Of a stretch of 64,000 nt of DNA, positions 39,994 to 52,562 are shown piece after piece. Position numbers and translations under genes: made by a program. The notes below the pieces were generated by a model, which saw only the letters and a list, made by a program, of their open reading frames with translations, had not been told where the DNA came from and searched no databases. Each line of letters begins with the position of its first letter. Position 1 is the first letter of the stretch. The DNA comes from Diadema setosum (Eukaryota; Echinodermata; Echinoidea; Diadematoida; Diadematidae), in NCBI GenBank assembly GCA_033980235.1, contig CM067072.1:24785692-24849691 (forward strand). Reading direction: 5' to 3'.

Positions 39994-40362
39994 TTAAAGG
40001 GATGGTACAGTATTGGTGGAGATGAGAATTGGGCTTTTAACTTTTTGCGAGATACTAAGAAATCACTTAAGATATAGTACAGAGCATACAATTTTAAGAG
40101 GAATTCAAAGTTTATTTGATGAAAAACATCCAAAAACAAAGTAAAACAAAGCAATCTTAATAAAGTGTGGGTCCCACACTTTATTAGAATCACTCTTTTT
40201 TGGATATCTCAGCCATTTCAAAACCAATTTTCATCAAATAAGCATTGAATTCCTCATAGAATTAATGCTCTTTCACATTTCATAAGAGGTTTCTCCTCAT
40301 CTCACCAAAAAATGTTAGAAACCTGTAATTAGGTCTCAACCAAAACTATACGATCCCTTTAA
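39994..40362. repeat. About 355-bp inverted repeat, AAAGGGACTGTACAGTACTGG family, copy 2
   Basis: TTAAAGGGATGGTACAGTAT and ACTATACGATCCCTTTAA ends; the interior matches 18047-18402 over most of its length. Confidence 0.7.
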
Positions 40363-41452
40363 AGTGCTTTGCATTGATCTCACTAAACAATCATTATTTT
40401 TGGGTTTCTATATGTCTGACTTTGTGGATTTGAAGGGGGGGGGGGAACAGTGAAAAAAGGTGGCTTCAAAACTTTTTGCTTGCCCAATTCAGGCAAGCAT
40501 TTTTTCTCATTGTTCCACAACACTTGCCCATCTTTGATTTTCTTTTGCCCAAGGTAATGGGCAACTATGTAAGTAGCACCTTGCCAGATGGTTTGACACA
40601 AAAGTCATATTTTCAGACTGAAATCATACTTTGGCTGAGAATTCATCATTGATTACTTAGCAAGGCATCAGTTTGAAGAACAAAAACCTGAATTCTGCCT
40701 GAAATATGGTATTCCTTGCTTCCAACAAATGTTCAAGTATAGATACAAACCGTTACCCTCAAGTAACAATAGTTTGTACTGTGTTTGCCCAGTTTCATCT
40801 TTGATAAATAATAGTGTAGTAGATGTAGTGTACTTGGATGTATCATTGACCAATTGCAGGGCTGCACACTAACCCATTTTTTTTCTGCTGGTCCGACCTG
40901 TCTGTCAGACCAGTAGGTACCCAGTCTTTCCATTTTTTACTGGTCCATTCCTGAAAATTTTACTGGTCCAACAGTGATTTTTACTGGTTAGGGACCACTG
41001 GGCCATTGTCAGTGTGGAGCGCTGCCAGTTGTGAGTGGACCTCATTATTCAGAAACTGACTTATTGAGGTGTATAGAGACTTTAGGAAAGTTACCTCCAC
41101 ATGTGCTGTAGTTAGAATTGGACATAAAACATGGTGCAAATACCCTTCTTGTCAGTTTAAGTGTTTTTGATGTCGGGAAATATCACAGAGACCAAATTAT
41201 TTAAAATCCCTATGTTGTTTGTAGTAAGCATCCTACCTGATTACAAATAAACATTGCTTAATGTTTTTAGTGCGCGGTGCTGTATAGCTGGTAGTTATAT
41301 TGTCAGATACAGTAATTTTTAGCAAACGGTGTGTTTGGCATACAATGTACCATGTATTTCACTACTTTTAACTTCTGAAAATGAAGTTGATTGCAGTTGC
41401 TTGATTATGAAAAGAATGCAATTCAGTGTATGATGTGTGACGAATATACTAG

Positions 41453-41709
41453 CATATGAAGGGTTTGTTTGCAAAAACCGATAAGTCCATTTTTGAAGAT
41501 TTTGAAGTACGATCACTGTCATAAAGTACAAAATAATTCCTTTTAAATGATATATTGGTCACTACATATAAAGGTATATTTTTAAAGTTATGGTCAAAAG
41601 AAGCAAAAATTGTCTTATTATTCTCTTTATTTTTCTTGACCTTTAATTGCAAATATCTCCATTTGGCAAATATGGACTTATCGGTTTTTGCAAACAAACT
41701 CTTCATATG
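41453..41709. repeat. 257-bp inverted-repeat element, CATATGAAG family, copy 1
   Basis: The arms CATATGAAGGGTTTGTTTGC and GCAAACAAACTCTTCATATG are near-perfect complements and extend through AAAACCGATAAGTCCAT. A very similar copy lies 1.1 kb downstream. Confidence 0.85.
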
Positions 41710-42584
41710 TTTCTACTTGAATGCAATACCTCGTAATTGGGCCTGTGCCTTTGTAATACATGTATCAGCAATATACACAGTATGGGTATACTATGCAATA
41801 TATGTCAGAATTTGTACCTTTCTTGTTTTCTTTTTTAAATAACCAATTTTAAATGAAATATCAATAATATGTGTTATTGTTATAAAGGCCAAAGTTGCCC
41901 TGTAGTAGTGGACTCTGTTGTCATATGATTGCAACTATGTAGACAAGTGTGTGTGTATACCTCTTGTAGAGTCAGAGACTGAAATAGTAATGATAATTGC
42001 AGACAAGAAATAAAGCAATATAGACTCACTTTATGCAGTGTGTGTGTCAAAGCTGTCTTATTCCACGGTGTGTAACCTTCTCATTTTGTCCATACATGAT
42101 CATACATGTACAATGTACCTACATTTTACTAGTAAAAGGTTTTTGCATTTAAGTGAAGAAAACTGCAAAAATATTAGATTATTTGCCCAAAACACATGAA
42201 ATTTTGGCACACTGTATTAAATTTGTTCTTAGTAATTGAAGGTTCAATTTCTTGTACATTCACTTTCCCACGTTGTCAAGTCTGATATATTTTGAAACAT
42301 TAAACTTTTCAGTGTTTACAAAGCATGTTACTACCTGTATGTTCTTTTTTAGTACCCACTGATATCCCATCTTACTCGCACAATCTCCTTCATGCAGGAC
42401 TGCATGATACACCCTGTATATGAGTATTCATTGTATACTGTACTCATTCATGAAAACAGAAATATAATCACTATTTTTCATTGATGCACAACAAAAAGTA
42501 CACTATTCAAATATAATCACACACGCTTTCATTCAATATACAACTGTACGTACAGAACTTTTTACACAGATACGTGCACGCATA

Positions 42585-42841
42585 CATATGAAGAGTTTGT
42601 TCGCAAAAACCGATAAGTCCATTTTTGAAGATTTTGAAGTACGGTCTCTGTCATAAAGTACAAAATAATACCTTTCAAATGATATATTGCTCACTACATA
42701 TAAAGGTACATTTTGGAAGTTATGGTCAAAAGAAGCAAAAAAATTCTTATTATTTTCTTTATTTTTCTTGACCTTTAATCGCAAATATCGCCATTTGGCA
42801 AATATGGACTTATCGGTTTTTGCGAACAAAATCTTCATATA
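42585..42841. repeat. 257-bp inverted-repeat element, CATATGAAG family, copy 2
   Basis: Arms CATATGAAGAGTTTGTTCGC and GCGAACAAAATCTTCATAT. Open frames through both copies code similar peptides only because the repeats are similar. Confidence 0.85.
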
Positions 42842-43177
42842 ATTACCACTGTCATAATTATCATAATAGTAGTGTACAGGACATATTGTTGTGTTGACGT
42901 ACATGTACACACAGCTCGATTGCTTCTTGATACATTGTATATTACACACTTGGGTATCTACACCTGTTAATAATAATAATGACAATAATAATAGTGGCTA
43001 GGCCTACTTGTATAGCGCACAGGTCCACCTATCAGTGCTCATGACGCTTCCAAAAAAAAAAAATGAAAAGATACATGTTCAAACGTGACAACAGATAAGA
43101 AAATGGCAAACAACAAACAAACAAACACCATATAAAGAATACAATTGTTCCGAACATTATAGATCGCAATTATAGAC

Positions 43178-43194
43178 CTCAGTACGAGAGGAAC
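43178..43194 (+). repeat. 28S rRNA sarcin-ricin-loop-like fragment
   Basis: CTCAGTACGAGAGGAAC matches, from memory, the universally conserved sarcin-ricin loop of eukaryotic 28S rRNA over 17 bases. The flanks do not match rRNA, so this is at most a fragment. Confidence 0.4.
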
Positions 43195-43267
43195 AGATGC
43201 ATTGTTCAAAATTAAAAAAAAAAAAAATCATACGCACATATTGTGTGTGTGTCTGTGTCTGTGTCTG

Positions 43268-43311
<44 letters not shown>

Positions 43312-43598
43312 ACTACATGAGGGGAGAGAGACTTTGTATGTGTGTATGTGTGGGTACAGGTACATTATAATGAACACTTTCATAGCGTTATCATCGCATT
43401 CACTACAGTGTGTAGCATATACTGAGACTCATCACGGGAATCTGCAAGAGTTTCTCAAATTGTCAAAGACAACGGATTTAGTGGAATACGAACTTGTTTT
43501 GTCGGTGTTCTCCCACGGGTGCCAGGTTGGTCTATTTTTCGAGTAATTTTTGCTCTGACATAAATTAATTACATGGAATTTACTTTGGACTTTCTTTC

Positions 43599-44300
43599 GT
43601 GGAGTGTGCACCCCCAAACTTTCAGGCTCATCTGTTACTGAACTTTCTGCAAGGCCAGATCGAATTTTATCACCGAACTTTTATAGTGGTTTACGGCATC
43701 CCGCTGTCACCTCCGTTGTCCATCAGTTCGCCGAGCCATGACCGCCTCGTCATTTCCATTGTCCATCTGTCGCCGACCCATTGTCCATTTCAGCGGTGGT
43801 CGTCGTCGACATCGAACATTTGTAACTTCGTCCGACCTCGATTATTTAGCGTCAATCATGCGATAGGACATTTGCTTGATTCTTCATTGGTTCATGCATC
43901 ACTAGATTCAGACACACTGTTCGGGCGTTTGAACTTTCGTATCAACGTCGCTATAAATTATGTAGCCCCGTCGATTCCATTGAAGAACTCGCCTTCAATA
44001 TCGTCTTGCAGCCGCTCATTGTACTACCCTAGTAAAAGCGAACGTCAACCGAGGGATCCGTCAGCCGTGTCATCTCCGACTTCGGACATCGGCGGGCCCC
44101 CTTCAACGCCACCCGCCTGTCGTTTGGATCAGAGACATCGGCGTCTCGTGTACGCCTTCGCGAAGGAATTTCTGATGCAGATTATAATTTACTTAGGACC
44201 CACTTCTTGTGGGTCCAATGATTGGATTATTTATCTGGAAGAATATTGTACTTTTATTTTTTACTTCATGAAGCACACTCGTGAGTGGTATTTTCATTAA
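43599..44300 (+). other. Unexplained 233-codon open frame
   Basis: This is the longest plus-strand open frame outside the TIR3 exon. Its base composition is more GC- and CpG-rich than the flanking DNA. The predicted peptide is rich in Ser and Pro in the middle and hydrophobic at both ends, with no domain I recognise and no reverse transcriptase, integrase or zinc-knuckle motif. It may be a fragment of a mobile element or leader region; I would not call it a gene without transcript or homology support. Confidence 0.25.
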
Positions 44301-45032
44301 TTATTAGACTCTTATACTGTTAGTAGATCTATTATAATCTGACCTGAATTCAAATTGTACGCAGATGCATGCCTGCACTTTTTATTGCACAAGTATTGTG
44401 ATCACGCTTTGCTTCAGACAAATCTCTTATTAGTAAAAGGAAAAGAAAGACAACTATATTGCAACTTGCTATTTTTCTGGTGTCCAATTTAGTTTGTTTT
44501 GTTTTGTTTGTTTGTTTGTTTTTTAGCTTAGTTTCTATAACGTCTTCACTTTTTGCGACCGAATTCTTATTGACAAGTCACTAATCAAAACTACAACTCA
44601 CTCCTCCGGTCACTCCTCCGGTCACCACAGCAACGCGAGATGGACATCTTTTTTCGGCCAATCTTCATCTTCCTTCACTCCACGTCTCCAATAAGTTTCG
44701 CACGATTGTTACAACTTCTCCAAAGAACATTCATTCATAAAATTCAACGATTCGCACACATGCTTAATTCTTTACCAGCTCTCGACGTGAAAGCACGGAA
44801 ACGTCAAGTTGCAAACCCAACCTCATCATCTAAATCCAAATATCGGACTCGTAAACTTCTCTCACTCTCTCTATATCTATTCCTCTCCCTCTCTAAATTT
44901 CACCCTTTACTTCGCGTTCTCGTGGAATACAACTTACTCATCTAATCATCATTGTGCCATTTCTTCCTTACTTGCGGGGATTATCATTTTGTGTCGCGTT
45001 GTGTTCATGATATGGATTACCTACACACGGGG

Positions 45033-45192
45033 CAGGGGCGGATCCAGGAATTCCGTAAGGGGGGGGGACAAACCCTATTTCCAGTGCTACTTCCGGGTTT
45101 CATCTCATTTTTTCTTTTTATTTCTAATTTTATTTTAACAACAAATAAAGAGGGGTCGCGCGCCCGGTGCGCCCCTTCTGGATCCGCCACTG
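45033..45192. repeat. GGATCCAGGAATTCCGTAA family element, copy 3
   Basis: CAGGGGCGGATCCAGGAATT at the left and CTTCTGGATCCGCCACTG at the right, flanked by CGGGG on both sides as a probable target-site duplication. The best preserved of the three copies. Confidence 0.75.
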
Positions 45193-46603
45193 CGGGGTAA
45201 ATGCAATGACTGAACTTTAAGTCGGAGGACCACTGTTGTGCAACATCAGCGACTCCGTGCAGACGCAGCCCCGAAGGGCGGAGTTGACAGAAACAACGGC
45301 ACAACACGCGCTTAATAACAGTCTTTATGAAATAAGAACAATATAATTAATGGCTATTAGTGGTCATGCATGCAGCCATTTCTCACAACAGTTTCAAAAG
45401 AATACGATGGCGAGACGATGACCAACAGGTCACACATATTATTTACGCCAACAGATCTTACAATACCGAGGTATATACGCCAACAGATCACATAATTGAG
45501 ATACACGAAAGCCGAAATACTAAGGATATAACTTGACATCTTTGCCATGCGGGGAGTTGCAGTTCCAAAATAATGCACTGCCTGATAACCCTTCTTCAAA
45601 AAGCAAACCCAAATAGTATAGTCATCCGTCACCAACAAAAACAAAAACAAAAACAAAACAAAACAGAGGAAAACAAAATAAAACAAAAATCGATGTGATT
45701 AGTACACAATGAATTTGAAGAATAGGCACCTTATTCATGCATTGTTTTGCACTCAAATTGCAATAGAAAAGTCAAAGCTACGAAGCAGGATAACAATCAT
45801 TATTGTGTTATGTGAATTATCTTTTGATAGACCGCTATATTATGAATGTTCACATTTTCAGTAATAGGAAAACGCCGATCTGATTGTTTTCATTTTGATC
45901 TGTCTGGATATCTAACAAACTAGTTCAAGGTTTTTTATTTCTAGTTCGTGTGCTAAAGTAATTCATTTTGTGAATTTATTTTCTTGTATACAAAAATAGA
46001 AGATCAACGTATAATACTCCTTGTTTATTAAGTTCTAGGGGAATGAACCCTGCAAGCATCAGTGCTTCTTTATCATTCCTCCCCATCTCCTGCACTTTCT
46101 AAACTTCAGATTTTTCTTTGTTGTGGTTTTTATTTTTCATCAATAAACATTTACCTATTATATTTCACTTCTCATATTTTGTAATGTTGACATAATACTT
46201 ATGTAGACTCGAATACTTATATCTTATATGTGAAAATATTGTATTTACAAGTTTTGTTGGAGATGGAAAATGAATGGAAGAAAAATAAGTGGCAATAACA
46301 GAGGATGGGCTCATTCATAATGGGGGCTGGGAGAGAAGTTCACGAAAATATAGATTGAATTGAAAATTTGTATGCTCAATGCAAATTATACACTTAATGA
46401 TATATCGCGTGTTTTTAACATTTTATTTAATGTGGCTTTGAAAAGATTTCTGTATAGCGGGAACTTCTATTGATGAATACTAAAGAGATTATTGTTTCTT
46501 TTTTATAATGAGCAATAAACTTTAATTTGCAGTATGCAAATGTGTGTGGTGTGTGGGGGCAGTTTATATTTCTGGTGCCACTTCCGGGTTTCATCAGCTG
46601 ACA

Positions 46604-46646
<43 letters not shown>

Positions 46647-47164
46647 AATCCTTTCCCACTTTTCTCCTGCCCCTTCTGGGTTATAAAAGGCTCTTGTAGG
46701 CCTATATCGTGTCCTCATGGTCGTTTGTATGTTTTTATTTTTGTTTTAAAGCTGTGTGTGATAGGTCTATATGACTGCCTTATAATTTGCATCTATCACT
46801 GTGCATTCATTGGACCCCAATTATGAATGTATAAGCTGTGCGTCGGGGTCCATGACCAGACCATCCAGAGGCAGATCTATAGCTTTTCAAGGGGGAGGGA
46901 AGGGGGAGGAGGGGGCAGGTTTTACCCAATGACGATTGTTCGTTACAAGCAAAAAAAAAAAAAAAAAAAAAAAATGATGATGATGATGATTATGATGATG
47001 ATGATGATGATGATGATAATGATAATAATAAAGATAAAAGACCTTCGCAATTTTTACTGTCTGTTCTCTCCCCAAATTGGCAGACAAGTAAAAAGAAAAA
47101 AAAGAAGAAAAAGAAAACGAAAAAGAAAAAGCTGAAAGAAAGATATTATTCAGAGGGGTGAAGG

Positions 47165-47284
47165 TTCAGGTGCGAGTTCTTCACTTTGTCTCCCTCTACA
47201 AATTAAATTTGTTAAGATCAGCAGTTGCGATCTTAACAAATTTAATTTGTAGAGGGAGACAAAGTGAAGAAACTCGAACCTGAA
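47165..47284. repeat. Near-perfect 55-bp-arm hairpin with 9-base loop
   Basis: Left arm 47165-47219, loop 47220-47228, right arm 47229-47284. The inner 41 bases of each arm, from CTTCACTTTGTCTCCC to GTTAAGATC, are perfectly complementary; only one mismatch and one extra base occur in the outer part. Confidence 0.9.
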
Positions 47285-48717
47285 AGAAAAAGCTCTTCAC
47301 ATAATATTTGAAGTTAGGCTGACCCTCAGATTCTGGGCCCCATTTCATAAAAGATGCTATAGGATAACAACTTTTGTTGGAATGGCAACTATCCATAGCA
47401 ACAGCTAGCCAATCAGGAATCTGAATTATTGTTATTACCACGATAATTGCCATTCCAATGCCATTTTTTTTGTCTTTTTCCTTTTTTCCCCTTCCCAATT
47501 CGATTTCATGTCAGTTGACTTTGGTTCGTTTGTTTTATATCGGTTTGCAGCTCCGTTAATTCATTATTCGCTGTCTTATGTATTTTCTGAGGATTCCATC
47601 ACAAGCTTTGCTTTAGTGGGACCCTCCATTTCCATTCCCATCCTCAATCAACTTGTTCTATATGAATGACATGTATAGGCCTATATTGAAAAAAAAAATC
47701 CAATTATGTTTTCTTTGTGTGTTACTCATTTTCACATGCACCTTGTTAATTTACGTTTTTGCAATTAATAACATGTTCTGCTTATACATTGTATTTTTAA
47801 CTCTTATTTGATGGAAATGAAAATAAATATGAATCTTGAATCAAATTGCCATTCAGCAAGAGTTGCAATCATATATATATTTTTTTAATGAAATGGGGCT
47901 ATGAGAAGGAACTTACTGATTGCCCCCCTCCCGTAGATCTATCAATGCCATGTCATTCACTACTAATTGTCATGCAAAAATGTAGGCCCTTTTACAATTA
48001 ATTATAAACGTAGGCTCTATACATCAAATTGTCATCCAATACTTCATAATTGTCATCATGTTGCTTCGTAAAACTAACGGTTTTTCAAATAAATTAAATC
48101 ATAATCAGTGGAAGATTATACATGTGATGCAGCCTATGTCCCTAGCCCTGCAGATGTCATGATCCCTGCATTTACTTACTTGCATATCAGTTTATGATAT
48201 CATGACAATATTTTTGAGGGAACCATTCCTATAATTAGGGCCTACATCATCACTATCTGGTATCTAGTGTTACATCGCGTAGGTGTAGCCCTGAGATGGG
48301 GATAACCTCTAGAGGTCTGATTACATCAAACCCAACAATAGAATGCTCCAAGTGGTAGCTTACTACCGTAGTTAGCATGCATTCAAGCACTGGTAGTCTG
48401 CCTTCATAGCTCTTCATTCGGTTTCGCAACCTTGAAAAGTAGGGGAGATCCCCCGGATGCGGTCAAGGACCCTTCCCCCCGGATATTTTTGTGTGTACGT
48501 GTATTACATGCAGTATACGTACGTTGCATAGAAAGAGAGAAAAAAAACAACCAAAACAAAAACGAAAACAAAAAGCGACTCGACGTTGACGCGAGCGCGA
48601 CGATCCGACTGTAAGTTGACAGCGCAGAGCATGTATGCAGCGCTCGTGTTTCACTACTAAACAAAGTGAGGCCGAGGTACGTTACAAACACTGAGAGCTA
48701 GAGACCACTGGCACTGT

Positions 48718-48834
48718 TATAAAAGGAGAAGCGAGGATCGGGAGCGGAAGGAGAGCACAGAACTGCAACTGGTGACCGTATTGACGAGAGGAGCACGAAT
48801 CATCTAGATCCTACTGCAAATTAATCTCTACCAG
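48718..48834 (+). promoter_or_regulatory. Candidate TATA box and untranslated first exon of TIR gene B
   Basis: TATAAAAG at 48718-48725 is followed by GC-richer DNA and a donor-like CCAG|GTTAGA at 48834/48835. An acceptor CTCTGCAG ends at 52872, 31 bases before the first ATG of gene B. This predicts a short 5' UTR exon (about 48748-48834) and a 4.0-kb 5' UTR intron. Inferred from motifs and from the similar arrangement in gene A. Confidence 0.4.
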
Positions 48835-50756
48835 GTTAGAGTTTTGCCCATATATTCGTTTAGAATGTATGATTATGATTTTAGGCCTAATTATACCATT
48901 AGAAGTGCGGCATACAAAACCTGTCTAGCTCACACCCGCGCCAGACATGACAGGTCAGAAGAAGATCGCGAAGCCCCGAACCGAACGGAAGGGTCGGTCC
49001 GCACGTCCGCTTGAAGCAGCGTATTTATTTAATGACTTGCGTTAGGTCTAATTTAGACAGAAAACTCCGTATGTCCGGAGGAGTTTTTATCATTTTTTTT
49101 TTACTTTTACGGCTCTAGGTTCCTCCGTAGACAATAGGAGGAAATTCCACAAAGCCAGACGTATCATATCCGTGAACTTATTGAAGACAATTAGAAAATC
49201 TACAAGACACAGACCGATCCCCTCGTCGATCGGGCTATGCGACCAAGCGGTTTGTGTTACCAACGCAACGGCGACAATCTTTGCCATGATTTCCCCCATG
49301 TATTTGGTCCACCCGATCATATATTTAGTTACTTTGTCAACTTACTTTGGGATTCAGTAGCTCTATTTCCGAGTTAACGTGGGATTTCTGCAATTTCTGA
49401 TCGTTAATAGCTGTCGTACGACCAATTCTTTTCCCTCGATATCAGCCACTTTGAGCGAGGTCCTTCGCGTTCGAAGACAGTGGAGCGGCCCGGGCCGGGG
49501 CGGGGACCTCTCGGCCTCGGGCTCGGTGTCATACAGAGACTCATAGAAAAGTGTAAAATTTACACAGTTGAACAGTGACAGTCATTGACGAAAGTGTATT
49601 GTGGGGGAGGAAATTACAGAATACCTGTATTGCGCTATATAAATCACCATATTAAGGTGTATACAGAGTTTGCTGGAGGCAGTGCCTTTGCTATTTAACG
49701 TTAGAAGAGTATAAACATGGAAATTTGATAGTAAGTTTCTACAAACTTCGTCTTGGCCGGGGAGCATGGCACTGTTCCCCGGTGTTGAGAAAGGAGTCTA
49801 CAGTACACAGCCTTAGCTTGACCGAAACATCGGTCTGACAGTACGATATCTGGTTGTCAGGGTTATGTTCCGTGGAGACATGCATCTGGCTTCACAGATC
49901 CGGAGGAGAGCGATAACATTAAAAAAAAAAAATAAGACTCTGGACAGACGGATCTTTCTGTCTATACCCAGCCCTGCCCTATTATCCGCTGTCCCTGTAC
50001 ACAAGTGTTGTGACAAGCACACGGGTATGCCGTGCTTCGCCGTGCTGCTTGGAAATAGAACGTATGAATAAGTCGTTTTGAAGATCATGCCATATTATCA
50101 GTTTGTCTGAATCTAATACGTACAGTAACCAGAGGGTACAGTTGCAAATGCTTTCACAGCATACAGCTCTGATTTACACTGTTGTTTTTGGTGTTGTATC
50201 ATGATGTGAGATTTCATTTCATTTTAAATGAAGGTAGACCAGCAATTCACTATATAACCACCTGACGTTATGTTATAGTACAAAATGATTTTACAGTTGC
50301 TCACACTGCACTATCAAACCCTGATCATCAAAGGCACCTATTGTGCATTCTTAGTAGGAAACTGATGAAAGCTGTTTAAATAATTATGGCCAGCTTGAAC
50401 TCCCACTGCTGCTCGAATTGAACTGGCTTGATTTGATACAGATCCAGTTGCAACTTTCAAGTTACATGAGATCTAGAACTGTGTCTCTGAATACTGACGT
50501 GTTCTAACTCAATTTTCATTTAATTTCGTAGTTGCTGTTTGTGTGTGTGTTGTGCATGTGTCACCTTGATTTGTAATGCAACTATAGTTAGCTTTGGAGT
50601 TTGGACATGTGTACACACTGTACATATTGTACAGTACATACATTGCACTATACAAATAAAATGCATGATACTATGTGTGTGGAAGACCTCTGAACACCTT
50701 ACTCTAAGTCTAATAAAACTCCAGGAAATGAGCCACTCTTCCTGGACGCACAAAGA

Positions 50757-52354
50757 AGTTATACCAGGGAGGTGAGACAAAAAGGAGTGGGCACTCTGCC
50801 CTGAGGGTTTTCCCTATCACTCAACACAGGATTACAAGGGATCAGTGCCCCAACGAACAAGTAAACGACCTCTTACGTAACGAGGTCAGTCTGATCGTTA
50901 TCACTGCTGTTTGATGTTCCGATCCTCGGGGCCGCGGTGATTTGGCCCTCTATCGTTAGGAGTATGGACAGGCCAGTTGACTTGTGTGTGTTCACAAGGA
51001 CGTGGCTGTGGGTTTTACATTCTTTATGCAGGCTCACACAGCATATACTCTTGGGACCTACTAGTCTAAGAATTCAGCTCTCGATAGATACAAAAATTTT
51101 GAAAATCGGCCAAGAAGAAGTTGAGTTTTGACAATGTAACTGTTTAACAATAGCCATTGTTTTGCTCTTGTTTTAATCAAATTACGACGCAATGTCAAGT
51201 GTAAATCCTGACTAGTGCTGACGAAATTCACCTATAGATCAGAAGATGTTGGGGTTTTTCTTTAGTCTGATGTATCACTTCACTGTTCGCTCTTGTTGGT
51301 TCTCTTGTCATATTTTTTGGGAAACTTGTGTACATCCGCCAAGACGTTTTTTCTGGTCCCACTAACATATTTTTGTGAGCAAGTTTAGTTCTCCAGGGGA
51401 TGAAAACACTATTTAAATGTTTTTTGTTGCATGCTGGGGATAAATTGAGGCAGGAGAGCTGTGATCTACAAGAAAGTGGTCATGATGGAGACTACTATAG
51501 GACCTAATCTTGGTGAAATAACTTGCCTCCTTGCCTGCTGGTGTATGGTGAAGACATGTGAGAGTGCAGTGAGAGCTGAACTATCTCACATGTCCTTTAT
51601 CAGTGATATGCATGATAAGATATTCACCATGGCGCTTTTTTGTCTGTCTGTCTGTTCTTGTTTCATTCTTATTTGAAAGCTGAATGGGTATTTTTATGAT
51701 GGTTGTTGCTGTTGTGGTTGGTAGTTTCTATGCTAGCTTGGTATTAAAATTATTATCATCAGACATTATTAATAGGGCATGTGTTCCACTACTCAGCTGT
51801 TCATGTTTCTTTCATATTCTTACAATCAGTATATTATCATTGGTGCTGCTAATCATTATTGTTAAATGTTTTTAAGTCTGTGTTAATTTGTTTCCATTTC
51901 ATGTTAAAATTATTTCACCATAATAGCATGCACGGTACATTTGTTCCCAAGAAATCTTATAGTAAATGGACATGTAATACAGTAATACTACTAATAGGCC
52001 AACAGCTAGGGCCTACCTTGTATATTAGCTGCAAAATTCAAAATGTGACCATGCAACCAGTTCATTGCACATCACAATCCACCAGTGTTGTTTGCAGGCA
52101 CAGCAATGGGTAATGCACTAGTAATGCACCAGTATACACCACCCACCAGTACCACGTGGAGTAATCCAGGTTCTGGCCAGGGAGGGGTGAGACCCACCAG
52201 CCTGTTGACAAGGACTGCGCATGTGCACTGTGCGGCCAAGCGGCAGTAATCTAGTTAGTGGAGTGGTCTCTTGGGGAGTGCGGCTCCCAGGATGGTTCAA
52301 AAGACACTAATCCAGTGCCCACTCCTTTTCCTCTCACCTCCCTGGTTATACCCA
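50757..52354. mobile_element. 1.6-kb region bounded by about 36-bp inverted repeats
   Basis: Left end: TTATACCAGGGAGGTGAGAC then AAAAAGGAGTGGGCACT (50759-50795). Right end: AGTGCCCACTCCTTTT then CTCTCACCTCCCTGGTTATA (52314-52350). The ends are near-perfect complements. No transposase frame is visible between them, so it is a candidate non-autonomous DNA transposon, or two related solo elements. Located in the probable 5' UTR intron of TIR gene B. Confidence 0.6.
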
Positions 52355-52366
52355 GGACCTACAGTG

Positions 52367-52562
52367 TACTGTGAAAGTGGAAATATTTGCACATTTTGCG
52401 TAACCAGAAACTAGGGCGAAAATAAAATCACGCGAATGTTTTTGCTTGCCATATGTTCCTGTACTTGGTGTCTTGATTCCGCGGAATTAAAAACATGCAA
52501 AACTCTTTTTACCTGGCCAAGCGAAAAAAATTGATTGCGCGAAAATATCCACTTTTACAGTG
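52367..52562. repeat. MITE-like element, GTAAAAGTGGAAATTTT family, copy 5
   Basis: TACTGTGAAAGTGGAAATAT at the left and AAAATATCCACTTTTACAGT at the right. Lies immediately after the inverted-repeat-bounded region and 310 bases before the first coding exon of TIR gene B. Confidence 0.75.

Larger units (their letters stand above)
36363..48717. other. Intergenic region between TIR genes A and B, repeat-rich
   Basis: This contains the 3' UTR of gene A (candidate AATAAA at 38356-38361) and many inverted-repeat elements listed separately. Microsatellites: (GTCT)n about 43252-43310, CAA repeats 46603-46647, an A-run plus GAT repeats 46951-47032. I find no exon series that joins into a recognisable protein; the longest open frame (43599-44300) is discussed as an unexplained ORF. 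Confidence 0.55.

Noticed and set aside
42533..42985. 150-codon minus-strand open frame
   Set aside because: It is mostly the 257-bp inverted-repeat element read through; a similar peptide appears from the other copy of the repeat.
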